Source of the DNA: Acidipropionibacterium acidipropionici
Lineage (GTDB): Bacteria; Actinomycetota; Actinomycetes; Propionibacteriales; Propionibacteriaceae
Assembly (NCBI RefSeq): GCF_001441165.1
Contig: NZ_CP013126.1
Span: 1,269,551-1,333,550 of the forward strand
Direction of reading: 5' to 3'
Length of the DNA: 64,000 nt
A model generated the notes under the pieces. It was not told the DNA's origin. It did no database searches and saw nothing but the letters and a program-made list of their open reading frames with translations. Positions 27,259-35,066 of this stretch are shown here, piece by piece; position 1 is the stretch's first letter; each line of letters opens with the position of its first letter. Position numbers and translations under genes: made by a program.

Positions 27259-27265
27259 TAGGGGT

Positions 27266-27493
27266 ATGAAACTCAGTGTCAGCCTGTCCAAGGAGCAGGT
27301 GGAGACCATCGACCGGTACATCCGTGCCACCGGGATGAGGTCGAGGTCCGCGGTGATCCAGAAGGCGATCGGCATGCTCGGCGCCCCGGAGCTCGAGGGG
27401 GACTACGCCGCCGCCTGGGACGAGTGGGAGTCCGGGGACGCCGAGGCCTGGGAGTCGACGGCCGCCGATGGGCTCGGCGATGATCCGCGGTGA
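27266..27493 (+). CDS. mazE: MazE-type ribbon-helix-helix antitoxin
   Basis: 75 residues. The first 40 form a ribbon-helix-helix DNA-binding unit (MKLSVSLSKEQVETIDRYIR and MRSRSAVIQKAIGML). The rest is acidic and Trp-rich (AAAWDEWESGDAEAWEST), the usual toxin-binding tail. Its stop overlaps the toxin start by 14 bases, the common antitoxin-toxin arrangement. AGGGG lies before the ATG, and a 16-bp palindrome just upstream is a likely operator. Confidence 0.85.
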   Translation: MKLSVSLSKEQVETIDRYIRATGMRSRSAVIQKAIGMLGAPELEGDYAAAWDEWESGDAEAWESTAADGLGDDPR

Positions 27494-27827
27494 GGTCCGG
27501 CTGGTCGATCTGGATCCGGCGCGCCCCGGCGAGGTGAACAAGCGACGTCCCGCCGTCCTCGTGAGCAATGACACGGCGAACCGGACGGCCGCACGGCTGG
27601 GGCGGGGAGTGGTGACGGTGGTGCCGGTCACCAGCAACGTCACCCGGGTCTTCCCCTTCCAAATCCTGCTTCAGGCGGACGAGACGGGGCTGCGGCGCGA
27701 TTCCAAGGCCCAGGCCGAGCAGGTCCGCTCGGTGTCGGTGGAACGGATCGGCCCGGTGCTCGGGATGGTGCCGGCTGATCTCATGAGCCGCATCGATGAC
27801 GCGCTGAGAATCCACCTGGGGCTGTGA
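27480..27827 (+). CDS. mazF: MazF/PemK-type endoribonuclease toxin
   Basis: 115 residues of the MazF/CcdB fold: IRGEVRLVDLDPARPGEVNKRRPAVLVSND, VTVVPVTSNVTRVFPFQ and AEQVRSVSVERIG are the three conserved blocks. The Arg/Lys/Pro-containing loop and the Thr/Ser in block 2 form the catalytic site in this family. It cleaves mRNA at short motifs; specificity cannot be read. An in-frame ATG at 27468 also exists, but 27480 gives a normal N terminus. Ends just before a palindromic repeat and the convergent fructokinase gene. Confidence 0.92.
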   Translation: MIRGEVRLVDLDPARPGEVNKRRPAVLVSNDTANRTAARLGRGVVTVVPVTSNVTRVFPFQILLQADETGLRRDSKAQAEQVRSVSVERIGPVLGMVPADLMSRIDDALRIHLGL

Positions 27828-27883
27828 ACCGCCCGTCGGCCCGTCCCCGTGGCGCCGACGAGCCAGGGGTCTGCGGCCTCGAA

Positions 27884-27926
27884 ATTGTGGTGCTTTGGGG
27901 CGAACTCACCCCACAACGTCACAGAG
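27884..27926. repeat. Palindromic element related to 14734-14780
   Basis: Shares the TTTGGGGCGAACTCACCCC-type centre and ACAACGTCACA arm with the 14.7-kb element, with weaker pairing. Lies between the convergent mazF and fructokinase genes, a terminator position. Confidence 0.5.
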
Positions 27927-27979
27927 TCCACAGTGTCGGTGGCAGACCAGGGCCGATCAGATCGGCACGAAGCAGCTCC

Positions 27980-28939
27980 TCAGGCCGTCTCGAGCTCGGC
28001 CAGGGTGGGCGGGTTCGCCCCGTCCCTGGAGACCGTGATGCCGGCGATGAGGGCGCAGCGGTCCAGGATCGCCTCGAGGCGCGGGGCACAGATCCGTCCC
28101 AGCGCGTCGCGGTTCTCGGCGCCGAGCAGCCCTTCGCTCCACAGCCCGTCGATGAGCCCGGCCATGAAGGAGTCCCCGGCGCCCACCGTGTCGGCCACCG
28201 TCACCTTCTTCGCCGGCAGGTGCACCTCCAGCCCCGATGCGCTCCGGGCGATCACCCCGTCGCCGCCGCAGGTCATCACCAGCAGCTTCGGCCCCAGATC
28301 CGCCCAGCCGGCCAGCACCTCCTCGGGATCGGCCCCCTCGCCCAGGTAGGCGAGGTCCTCATCGGAGGCCTTGACGACGTCGGCCAGTCTCACGAATCCC
28401 TCGACCACGGCGCGTGCCGAGGCGGGGTCGGGCTGCAGATCGGGGCGGACGTTCGGGTCGTAGGTGATCGTCGAGGACCCCCGGGCCGCCATCACCGTCT
28501 GTCTCACGACGTCGACCCCCGGCTCGATACAGGCCCCCAGCGAACCGGTGTGCACCACCGGGCAGCCGGCGGGGACGTCCACCGACGGCAGCGACCAGTC
28601 GAGGTCGAAGACGTAGGTCGCCTGGCCGTCCTCGGTGAGGGTGGCGGCGGCCGTCGACGTCGTCGCGGCATCCCGGGCCGCCTCGGCGAGGCGGACGTGA
28701 TCGGCGCCGATGTGGGCCGCGAGCACGTCGCCGCGCGGATCGTGGCCGAACCAGGTGGCCAGCTCGGCGTCGCGCCCCAGCCGGGCCAGCCCGATCGCCA
28801 CATTCATCGGCGAGCCGCCGGGATGCTCGCTGACCTCCTCGCCCCTGTGGACGATGTCGATCAGCGATTCGCCGATGACCAGTGCGGTGGATGCCTGGCC
28901 GGCCTCCGGTGCGGTCGGCTGGGATGCTGCGCTGCTCAT
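27980..28939 (-). CDS. scrK: Fructokinase (PfkB/ribokinase family)
   Basis: 319 residues of the ribokinase fold: GGSPMNVAIGLARLG substrate region and DTVGAGDSFMAGLIDG with the catalytic Asp and anion hole. A GGGAGGAACC ribosome site fixes the ATG at 28939; the frame stays open 100 codons further but crosses the divergent promoter. Divergent to the GH32 sucrase gene with a LacI-type operator between them, so phosphorylation of fructose released from sucrose or fructo-oligosaccharides is the likely job. Other sugars remain possible from sequence alone. Confidence 0.88.
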   Translation of the reverse strand: MSSAASQPTAPEAGQASTALVIGESLIDIVHRGEEVSEHPGGSPMNVAIGLARLGRDAELATWFGHDPRGDVLAAHIGADHVRLAEAARDAATTSTAAATLTEDGQATYVFDLDWSLPSVDVPAGCPVVHTGSLGACIEPGVDVVRQTVMAARGSSTITYDPNVRPDLQPDPASARAVVEGFVRLADVVKASDEDLAYLGEGADPEEVLAGWADLGPKLLVMTCGGDGVIARSASGLEVHLPAKKVTVADTVGAGDSFMAGLIDGLWSEGLLGAENRDALGRICAPRLEAILDRCALIAGITVSRDGANPPTLAELETA

Positions 28940-29046
28940 GACGGTTCCTCCCGGATCAGGGGCCTGATGGTTGAGGCCAAGTCTGCCCTGTTGCGACGCC
29001 CCGTGGGCGGCCGGGGGAGTCATTGAGGTAGCCTGAGCCTTCCACA

Positions 29047-29062
29047 CCTCACACGTGACAGG
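29047..29062. promoter_or_regulatory. LacI-type operator between fructokinase and sucrase genes
   Basis: The 16-mer CCTCACACGTGACAGG reads, on the other strand, CCTGTCACGTGTGAGG. It matches the site at 39529-39544 (CCTAACACGTGTGAGG) at 14 of 16 positions. The CACGTG core with central CG fits LacI-family binding. It lies 44 bases before the sucrase ATG. Confidence 0.65.
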
Positions 29063-29105
29063 TTCTGGCCTCGGGTGAGCCGTGACACACGCCGGAAGGG
29101 AAGCC

Positions 29106-30653
29106 ATGACCGCGCTGGAATCAGCCGAGGACAGCGTCGCCTCGATGCTCGAGGGCCGCGACGACCGCTGGTACCCCGCCTTCCACATCGCCGCACGCGC
29201 CGGATGGATCAACGACCCCAACGGCCTGTGCCACTTCAACGGCCGCTATCACGTGTTCTTCCAGCACAACCCCTTCGGCTCCGGCTGGGGGCACATCCAC
29301 TGGGGGCACGTCTCCAGCGCCGACCTGGTCGCCTGGCGCCGCGAGCCCATCGCGATGGCCCCCGAGCTCGACGCCGAGCGCGACGGCGTCTTCTCCGGGT
29401 CGGCGGCGGTGCTGCCCGACGCCGAGGGCGTGCCCACTCTCGCGGTCCTCTATACCGGCCATCGCTGGCGCGACGACGGCTCGGGTGGCGCCCTGCAGTC
29501 GCAGTGCCTGGCCACCTCCCGTGACGGCGCCGCCTTCACCAGGCACGGCGTCGTCATCGCCTGCCCCGACGGCGTCCCCGACTTCCGGGATCCGAAGATC
29601 TGGTGCACCGACGGGCGCTGGTACCTGGTGGTCGGCGTCCAGACCCCGGACGGCCATGGGGAGGTCTGGCTGTACAGCAGCGACGCCACGACCGCCGAGG
29701 GGCTGATTGACTGGCGCTTCGACCGGGTGCTGTACCGCGACCCCCAGCCGGGGGTCTTCATGGCCGAGTGCCCCGATTTCTTCCCGCTGACGGCCCCGGA
29801 CGGCAGACGCCGGTGGGTACTCGTGTACTGCGCGATGGGGGCGCGCAGTGAGGGCCTCCAGGACGGGACCGGTCATGAGCCCACCAATATCGCCCGGTAT
29901 GTGGTCGGCGACTGGGCCCCCGGACGGCCTTTCACCGACGTCACCGCGCCGCGTCCCTGCGATCGAGGCCCCTCCTACTACGCCCCGCAGTCCATGGCAA
30001 CCCCCGACGGAAGGCGGCTGACCATCGGCTGGATGTCGGCCGTCGGCGGGGTCGACGGCCCGCCCGAACCGCCGCAGGCCGCCGACGGGTGGTGCGGCCA
30101 GCTCACCGTTCCCCGCGAACTGAGTCTGGGGGTCGGCGACACCCTGCTGGCGGTCCCCGCGCGCGAGCTGGCAGGGCTGCGCACCGGCACCCGGAGCCTC
30201 GGACGGCTCGAGCTGTCCGCCGGACAGGTCGCTCAGCTGGCCGAGGACGTCGACGCCGCCGAGATCGAGCTCGACGTGAGCTCGGGGAGCGTGACGCTGA
30301 CGGTCGGGCTCACCCCCGGCGGCGGGGGCTCCCGGATCGACTGCGACGCCGCCACCGGCGCGGTGACACTGTCCTGTCGGACCGCGGGGGGCGACGTCGT
30401 CACCAACCGCGCACCGGCGCGCCGTCCGGGCGCCGACCGGAATCCGGGCTCTGACAAGCCTACCGAACCGTTGAGGGTGCGCGTCCTGGCCGACCGCGGC
30501 TCGGTGGAGGTCTTCGCCGCCGGGCGGGTGATCAGCTCCACGGTCTTCCCTCCCGCCGGCCCGCGCGCCATCGAGCTGAGCTGCTCGCAGGCGGCGTCGC
30601 TGATCTGCCGGATTCACCGGATGGCGCCGATCTGGGAGACGCCGGACCGTTGA
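29106..30653 (+). CDS. Beta-fructofuranosidase / sucrase (GH32)
   Basis: 515 residues, no signal peptide, so intracellular. Hydrolyses sucrose, sucrose-6-phosphate or short fructans. The three acidic motifs of GH32 are present: WINDPNG with the nucleophile Asp37, FRDPKIW (transition-state Asp), and ECPDFF (acid/base Glu). A five-bladed propeller is followed by a beta-sandwich domain ending in VLADRGSVEVFAAGRVI. A GTG 24 bases upstream is possible, but GGAAGGGAAGCC sits directly before this ATG. Divergent to fructokinase; a sugar ABC importer of the same inferred regulon lies 6 kb away, so uptake of the unphosphorylated sugar is likely. Confidence 0.93.
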   Translation: MTALESAEDSVASMLEGRDDRWYPAFHIAARAGWINDPNGLCHFNGRYHVFFQHNPFGSGWGHIHWGHVSSADLVAWRREPIAMAPELDAERDGVFSGSAAVLPDAEGVPTLAVLYTGHRWRDDGSGGALQSQCLATSRDGAAFTRHGVVIACPDGVPDFRDPKIWCTDGRWYLVVGVQTPDGHGEVWLYSSDATTAEGLIDWRFDRVLYRDPQPGVFMAECPDFFPLTAPDGRRRWVLVYCAMGARSEGLQDGTGHEPTNIARYVVGDWAPGRPFTDVTAPRPCDRGPSYYAPQSMATPDGRRLTIGWMSAVGGVDGPPEPPQAADGWCGQLTVPRELSLGVGDTLLAVPARELAGLRTGTRSLGRLELSAGQVAQLAEDVDAAEIELDVSSGSVTLTVGLTPGGGGSRIDCDAATGAVTLSCRTAGGDVVTNRAPARRPGADRNPGSDKPTEPLRVRVLADRGSVEVFAAGRVISSTVFPPAGPRAIELSCSQAASLICRIHRMAPIWETPDR

Positions 30654-30762
30654 CCACGGGGCGTGGCCGGTGACTCCCCGGCACGCCTGGATCGACACAT
30701 CGCCGGATCTCGTATGCTGATCCTTTGGATGTGAACGCACGCGGAAGGGCGGGTCGGCGAGG

Positions 30763-31560
30763 ATGACGGGCGGCGGTGGTGTGTGGCGACGGCTGATGGT
30801 CGCAGCCGTGGCACTGCCCCTGCTCGCCGGATGCGCCGCCACCGAGGTGAAGGCCTCCCCGCCGGTGACCCGCAGCTGTATCGACTCGGTCCCGGGATCG
30901 GGTGACCTGCGCGACCGCGCCCCCTCCATCGGGATGAGCTGCTCGGCCGACGGCGACGGGAAGGACGCGGCGGCCGCTCAGGCGTCGCGGCCCGCCGCCA
31001 CGTCCACACCGTCGTCCAAGGCCCCCTCGACCTCGGCGTCCCCCACGGCCTCTGCGACCCCTGCGGCGCCCTCTGCCCCGGCCTCCTCAGCTCCGGCCAC
31101 CGCCAGGCCCTCGGTCAAGGCGGCTCCCGTGGCCTCCCTCAAGGTCGGGCAGACATCCCCGGCCGGTTCCGGGCGCTATGTGATGTGGGTCAAGGCCGAG
31201 AACCACGTCTACCTGGTGCAGAAGGGCGCGGTGACCCGCGTCATGCTCACCACCGGGCTGCCCTGGAAGACGCCGCCGGGCGTCTACTCGGTGAAGTACA
31301 AGCAGCGCAACAGTTCCTCGTTGGACGCCGGGCACGCCTGGACGCTGCCCTACTTCGTGGCCTTCTGGCGCCGCCCGGGGGCCTCGGGGGATATCGCCTT
31401 CCACCAGGTGCCCCATGACGCGAAGGGGAACCTGGCCCAGCCCCTGGCCACCCTCGGCTTTCCCGGCTACGCCAGCGACGGCTGCGCCCGGATGGGCCCG
31501 GCCGACGCCCTGGCGATCTGGGAGTTCACGAAGGTCGGCACCAAGGTCGTGGTGCGTTGA
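30763..31560 (+). CDS. L,D-transpeptidase-like lipoprotein
   Basis: 265 residues. Signal peptide with lipobox LLAGC, then a 100-residue Ala/Ser/Pro/Thr linker spanning the wall. The C-terminal domain is YkuD-like: VYLVQKGAVTRVMLTTG, TPPGVYSVKYKQ, AFHQVP (conserved His) and YASDGCARMG with the catalytic Cys where most have SHGC. The Asp in place of Ser-His is seen in some family members, so activity is likely but not certain. Its stop codon overlaps a 26-bp tandem repeat. Confidence 0.85.
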   Translation: MTGGGGVWRRLMVAAVALPLLAGCAATEVKASPPVTRSCIDSVPGSGDLRDRAPSIGMSCSADGDGKDAAAAQASRPAATSTPSSKAPSTSASPTASATPAAPSAPASSAPATARPSVKAAPVASLKVGQTSPAGSGRYVMWVKAENHVYLVQKGAVTRVMLTTGLPWKTPPGVYSVKYKQRNSSSLDAGHAWTLPYFVAFWRRPGASGDIAFHQVPHDAKGNLAQPLATLGFPGYASDGCARMGPADALAIWEFTKVGTKVVVR

Positions 31561-31640
31561 GCTTGTGCTCACCCGGTTGTGATTGAGCTTGTGCTCACCC
31601 GGTTGTGGTTGAGCTTGTGCTCACCCGGTTGTGGTTGAGC
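31558..31640. repeat. 26-bp tandem repeat, 3.2 copies
   Basis: Units at 31558-31583, 31584-31609 and 31610-31635 plus a partial one; the first differs from the others at one base. Each unit holds GAGC-TTGT-GCTC dyad symmetry. The array starts at the TGA of the lipoprotein gene and ends 25 bases before the stop of the convergent oxidoreductase gene, so it may also terminate transcription. A likely VNTR. Confidence 0.9.
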
Positions 31641-31664
31641 CAGAGGCTCGGTTCGGGGAGATTC

Positions 31665-32670
31665 TCAGCCCTCCACGACGACCTTGCCCAGGGTGCGCCC
31701 GGACTCCACAAGTTCGTGAGCCTGTCGCATGGTGGCGGCGCTGATCGGTGACAGTGTCTGCGTCGCCGTGGTGTGCAACCGTCCTTCGTCGACCAGGTCG
31801 GCGACACGATTCAGGAGATCGTGCTGGCCGGACATGTCCGGTGTCTGCTGAACCGGCCGGGTGAACATGAACTCCCAGTGCCAGGTGATGCTCCTGGGCT
31901 TCAGCGGGGAGACGTCGCGCGGGCCGTCGTCGATGGCCGTGATCTCCCCGAACGGTCGGACGATCGTCGCGTACAGCGGGAGCTGGCCCTCGGAATGACC
32001 GGTGAACAGCCAGTCGACTCCGCCGGGCGCGATCGCCAGGACCTGGGAGGTCAGATCGTGGCGATGGTTGACGGTGTGTTCGGCTCCCAGGCTCCGGATC
32101 CAGTCGGCGCGTTCGGGCGTTGATGCCGTCGCGATCACCGAGACATCCGGCAGGAGGGCCTCGGCCAGCTGCACCATGACCGAGCCCACCCCGCCCGTGG
32201 CGCCGATGATCAGCAACGTCCCCCCGGCTGTCCGGGGTGAGCCTGAACTGTTCGAAGAGCACCTCCCAGGCGGTGATTGTGGTCAGGGGGAGGGCGGCCG
32301 CCTCTGCGAAAGACAGGGATGCGGGCTTGCGCCCGACGATGCGCTCATCGACCAGGTGCAGGCGCTGGTCGGTTCCCGGACGGTCGATCGTGCCCGCGTA
32401 GTACACCTCGTCGCCGGGGCTGAACAGGGTCACCGCCTGACCGGCCGCTCGGACGGTTCCCGCGCCGTCGAAACCGAGCACCCGGAACCCGTCGGGCGCC
32501 ACCTGGGCGCGCTGCTTGACATCCACCGGGTTCACCGAGACGGCGGCGATCTCGACCAGCAGATCATGGGAACCGAGGGGCGGGACGTCCACGGTCCGTT
32601 CGACAAGGCTCTCCGGATTCGTGACAGGCAGGTTCTCCATGTAGCCGATCGCAGTTGTTCTCAACGTCAT
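31665..32670 (-). pseudogene. Zinc-type alcohol dehydrogenase-like oxidoreductase, frameshifted
   Basis: Member of the medium-chain reductase superfamily, quinone-oxidoreductase-like. Frame 1 codes for the GroES-like half ([39 protein letters not shown]) up to TPDSRG. The Rossmann half ([21 protein letters not shown]) continues in another frame. One extra C in a run of six (32220-32225) explains it: 1006 bases, one more than a whole number of codons, about 334 residues when repaired. No zinc-binding cysteines, so NAD(P)H-dependent and non-metallic. GCGAGGG precedes the ATG at 32670. Divergent HxlR regulator next door. Confidence 0.88.
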
Positions 32671-32694
32671 GGGCGCACCCTCGCAGGGCATGGG

Positions 32695-32733
32695 TGGTTA
32701 CCGTCAAGGGCACTTAGTTTCTGCCGGTAACCA
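32695..32733. promoter_or_regulatory. Inverted-repeat operator between oxidoreductase and hxlR-type genes
   Basis: Perfect nine-base arms TGGTTACCG (32695-32703) and CGGTAACCA (32725-32733), two to three helical turns apart, fill the divergent promoter. Suits the HxlR regulator encoded alongside. Confidence 0.6.
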
Positions 32734-32748
32734 TGTACGCTCTGGTCC

Positions 32749-33111
32749 GTGACTCGCGCTTCGGTATCCGGGCCGTCGGATCAATGCGTCCGCAACGATG
32801 TGTACGCCGCCATGTGCCCCTGCCGGGACATGCTCGACCTGCTGGCGAACAAGTGGAGCGCCCTGGCCATCGGCGTTCTTGAGGAGACCCCGCACCGCTT
32901 CGGCGAGCTTCGGCGGCTCCTCGAGGGGGTGAGTCCCAAGGCCCTGTCACAAACCCTGAAGCGTCTGGAATCCCAGAACCTCGTCACCCGTACCGTCTAC
33001 GCCGAGGTGCCGGCGCGAGTCGAGTACTCGCTCACCGACCTGGGCCACAGCGCGGCTGTCCCGCTCCGGTCGTTGCGCGAATGGGTGGAGGCGAACGCGG
33101 GTACGGGCTGA
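32749..33111 (+). CDS. HxlR family transcriptional regulator
   Basis: 120-residue winged-helix protein: MCPCRDMLDLLANKWSALAIGVL is the typical start (Cys-Pro motif, a redox or electrophile sensing Cys in several members). FGELRRLLEGVSPKALSQTLKRLE is the recognition helix region and RVEYSLTDLG the wing. Divergent from the MDR oxidoreductase with a 9-bp inverted repeat between, so it most likely controls that gene and itself. GTG start; no strong ribosome site. Confidence 0.92.
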   Translation: MTRASVSGPSDQCVRNDVYAAMCPCRDMLDLLANKWSALAIGVLEETPHRFGELRRLLEGVSPKALSQTLKRLESQNLVTRTVYAEVPARVEYSLTDLGHSAAVPLRSLREWVEANAGTG

Positions 33112-33172
33112 GCGCTCTCCTCCAGCGGCACCGGGCCAGCCCCCCTTGGCCCCGGCGGGAAAAATGGGGGCC

Positions 33173-34051
33173 ATGTCGACCATCGTCTTCTTCCACGCCC
33201 ACCCCGACGACGAGTCCTCCTCGACCGCCGGCACCATGGCCAGGGCCGCCGCCAGGGGGAACCGCGTGGTCCTCGTCGTCGCGACCGGCGGGGAGTGCGG
33301 GGAGCCCGCCGCGGATCTGGCCGGCGGCGAGACCGTCGCCGACCGGCGTCACCGGGAGCTGGAGGCCTCCGCGGCGACCCTCGGTGTGGCGCGCGTGGCG
33401 TGGCTGGGCTACCGCGACTCCGGCATGACCGGCTGGACGCAGAACAAGGCCCTCGGAGCCTTCATGAACGCCGTCCTGGACGAGGCGGGGCGCAAGCTCG
33501 CCGACGTCCTGGACGAGGAGGACGCCGACGCCCTGGTCGGCTACGACTGGCACGGCAACTACGGTCACCCGGACCACGTCATGGTGCACCACGTCACCTG
33601 GAGCGGCGTCGAGCAGGCCGCCCGCCGCCCCCGCGTGCTCGAGGTCTCCATCAACCGCGACCACCAGGAGACGGTGGTGAGGATGGCCAGGCTGCGCGGC
33701 CTGGAGGAGGGCTTCCACATGCCCGACCCCACCATGTTGGGCGACGACGGCAATCCGATCGGCTCGCCCGCCGCCGACCTGCGCTGGGGGGTCGACGTCC
33801 GCGATCTCGTCGACGTCAAGAAGGCCGCGATGCGGTGCCACGCCAGCCAGGTCACTGACATCGAGGGGTTCACGTCGCTGCCTCCGGAGCTCTTCGAGGC
33901 GACCTTCGGCTGGGAGTTCTACCGGGAGCCCGGGGTGGTCGGATCCCTCGACGTCAACTGGCCCTTCGAGGGCGGCCCGTGGCCGGGCACCCCGTCGCAC
34001 TGCACCTGCGACCTCGAGGGCCGGGGGTGGCCGGTGAGGAGCCGCTCATGA
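33173..34051 (+). CDS. PIG-L/LmbE family zinc deacetylase (MshB/Mca-like)
   Basis: 292 residues. Zinc-binding motifs AHPDDE near the start and GHPDHVMVHH (HxxH) in the middle mark the GlcNAc-PI de-N-acetylase family. In actinobacteria these include MshB and Mca of mycothiol metabolism; the sequence alone does not separate them. C-terminal region with GFTSLPPELFEATFGWEFY. The start lies just after a GGGGG stretch; an ATG nine bases earlier is possible. The next gene overlaps its stop by ATGA. Confidence 0.88.
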   Translation: MSTIVFFHAHPDDESSSTAGTMARAAARGNRVVLVVATGGECGEPAADLAGGETVADRRHRELEASAATLGVARVAWLGYRDSGMTGWTQNKALGAFMNAVLDEAGRKLADVLDEEDADALVGYDWHGNYGHPDHVMVHHVTWSGVEQAARRPRVLEVSINRDHQETVVRMARLRGLEEGFHMPDPTMLGDDGNPIGSPAADLRWGVDVRDLVDVKKAAMRCHASQVTDIEGFTSLPPELFEATFGWEFYREPGVVGSLDVNWPFEGGPWPGTPSHCTCDLEGRGWPVRSRS

Positions 34052-34539
34052 GGGCCGTCGGAGAGGCCACCGAGTCCGGACGGGTCGGGCGGGCGGCCGG
34101 GGCGCTGACCCTGGGGGCCTCCCTGGTGGGAGTCGTCTGGGGGTTGACGCTGGCGATCTGGACCGCCGTCGGCCCCGACGCCGGCGGGGCAACGGCGGGG
34201 CTGCCGGTGCGCGGCTGGGCCGGCGGGCTGCTTATCGGCCTGCTGTGCGGGGCCGGGACGGCGGTGATCCTGCTCATCCCGGTGCTGATGGCCGCGGCCC
34301 TCACGGGCTCCTGGCTGGAGCAGAGCCTGCGACGTCAGCAGGTGGCCGGCCTGGTGGTGGCCGCCGTCGGGCTGGCGGTGGCCGTGGGCGCCCAGTACTG
34401 GCTGGTGATGAACTGGGCGATGGTCCTTCAGATCACCTGGCCCGCGGCTCTGCTGGCGCTGGGCCTGGGCGCGATCGCCGGCCCCTTCGTCGTCGACGGC
34501 CGGCTGCGGGTACCCGGGCGAGGTGCGGCCGGTAGCTGA
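34048..34539 (+). CDS. Unknown four-helix membrane protein
   Basis: 163 residues with about four transmembrane helices (LTLGASLVGVVWGLTLAIW, LLIGLLCGAGTAVILLIPVL, GLVVAAVGLAVAVGAQYWL, ALLALGLGAIAGPFVV). ATGA overlap with the preceding deacetylase and a GAGGAG site within that gene's end indicate coupled translation. No family recognised. Confidence 0.7.
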   Translation: MRAVGEATESGRVGRAAGALTLGASLVGVVWGLTLAIWTAVGPDAGGATAGLPVRGWAGGLLIGLLCGAGTAVILLIPVLMAAALTGSWLEQSLRRQQVAGLVVAAVGLAVAVGAQYWLVMNWAMVLQITWPAALLALGLGAIAGPFVVDGRLRVPGRGAAGS

Positions 34540-34580
34540 ATTGAGCGGCAGAGCCCGGCATCGCCCCTAGCCTTGGCGTC

Positions 34581-34979
34581 ATGAGCAGTTCAGACCCGCG
34601 CCCCGAATCCGGACCGACCGTTCCCGCCGTTCTCACCTGGGGCACCTGGATCGCGGTGGTCCTCGTCGCCGCCCAGCTGGTGCTCGGCATCCTCATGCTC
34701 AACGGCTCCTGGAGCCTCATCGACGCCCATGCCGGGCTCGGCTACGCGGCCACCCTGGCGGCCGCCGTGGCGGCGGTCTCGGCGATCGTGTGGAAGCGCC
34801 GCGGCGGGGCGACCGGCGTCATGGCCCACGCCGTCTCCATGCCGATCCTCATGATCATCCAGATCGGCCTGGGCTCGGCCGGGATCAAGTGGGTGCATGT
34901 GGTGCTCGGCGTCCTCATCCTTCTCGGGCTGATCGGGCTGCCGATGAGCCTGCGCTCCGCGTCCCGTAAATCCGCCTGA
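34581..34979 (+). CDS. Small four-helix membrane protein with intramembrane histidines
   Basis: 132 residues, four helices. Histidines occur at comparable places in helix 2 (IDAHAGLGYA), helix 3 (VMAHAVSMPI) and helix 4 (KWVHVVLGVL), the pattern seen in b-type cytochromes and COX15-like haem proteins. Haem binding is only a suggestion. Follows the previous membrane gene by 41 bases on the same strand. Confidence 0.6.
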   Translation: MSSSDPRPESGPTVPAVLTWGTWIAVVLVAAQLVLGILMLNGSWSLIDAHAGLGYAATLAAAVAAVSAIVWKRRGGATGVMAHAVSMPILMIIQIGLGSAGIKWVHVVLGVLILLGLIGLPMSLRSASRKSA

Positions 34980-34993
34980 ATCGACACATGAGC

Positions 34994-35028
34994 GTCGATC
35001 CGCGCCCCTACAATCGGTGCGGATCGAC
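34994..35028 (+). promoter_or_regulatory. Inverted repeat around TACAAT upstream of lacI-type gene
   Basis: Perfect ten-base arms GTCGATCCGC (34994-35003) and GCGGATCGAC (35019-35028) enclose a TACAAT hexamer (35009-35014), a good -10. ATCGAC at 34980-34985 is a third half-site. The LacI regulator starts 39 bases further on. Could be an autoregulatory operator or a terminator of the upstream gene. Confidence 0.45.
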
Positions 35029-35066
35029 GATCGAGGGGGCACCCGCCCCCCGGAGGAGTGTGCGCG

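Noticed and set aside
31558-31640. Possible CRISPR array
   Set aside because: Repeats are directly adjacent with no spacers and no cas genes nearby.
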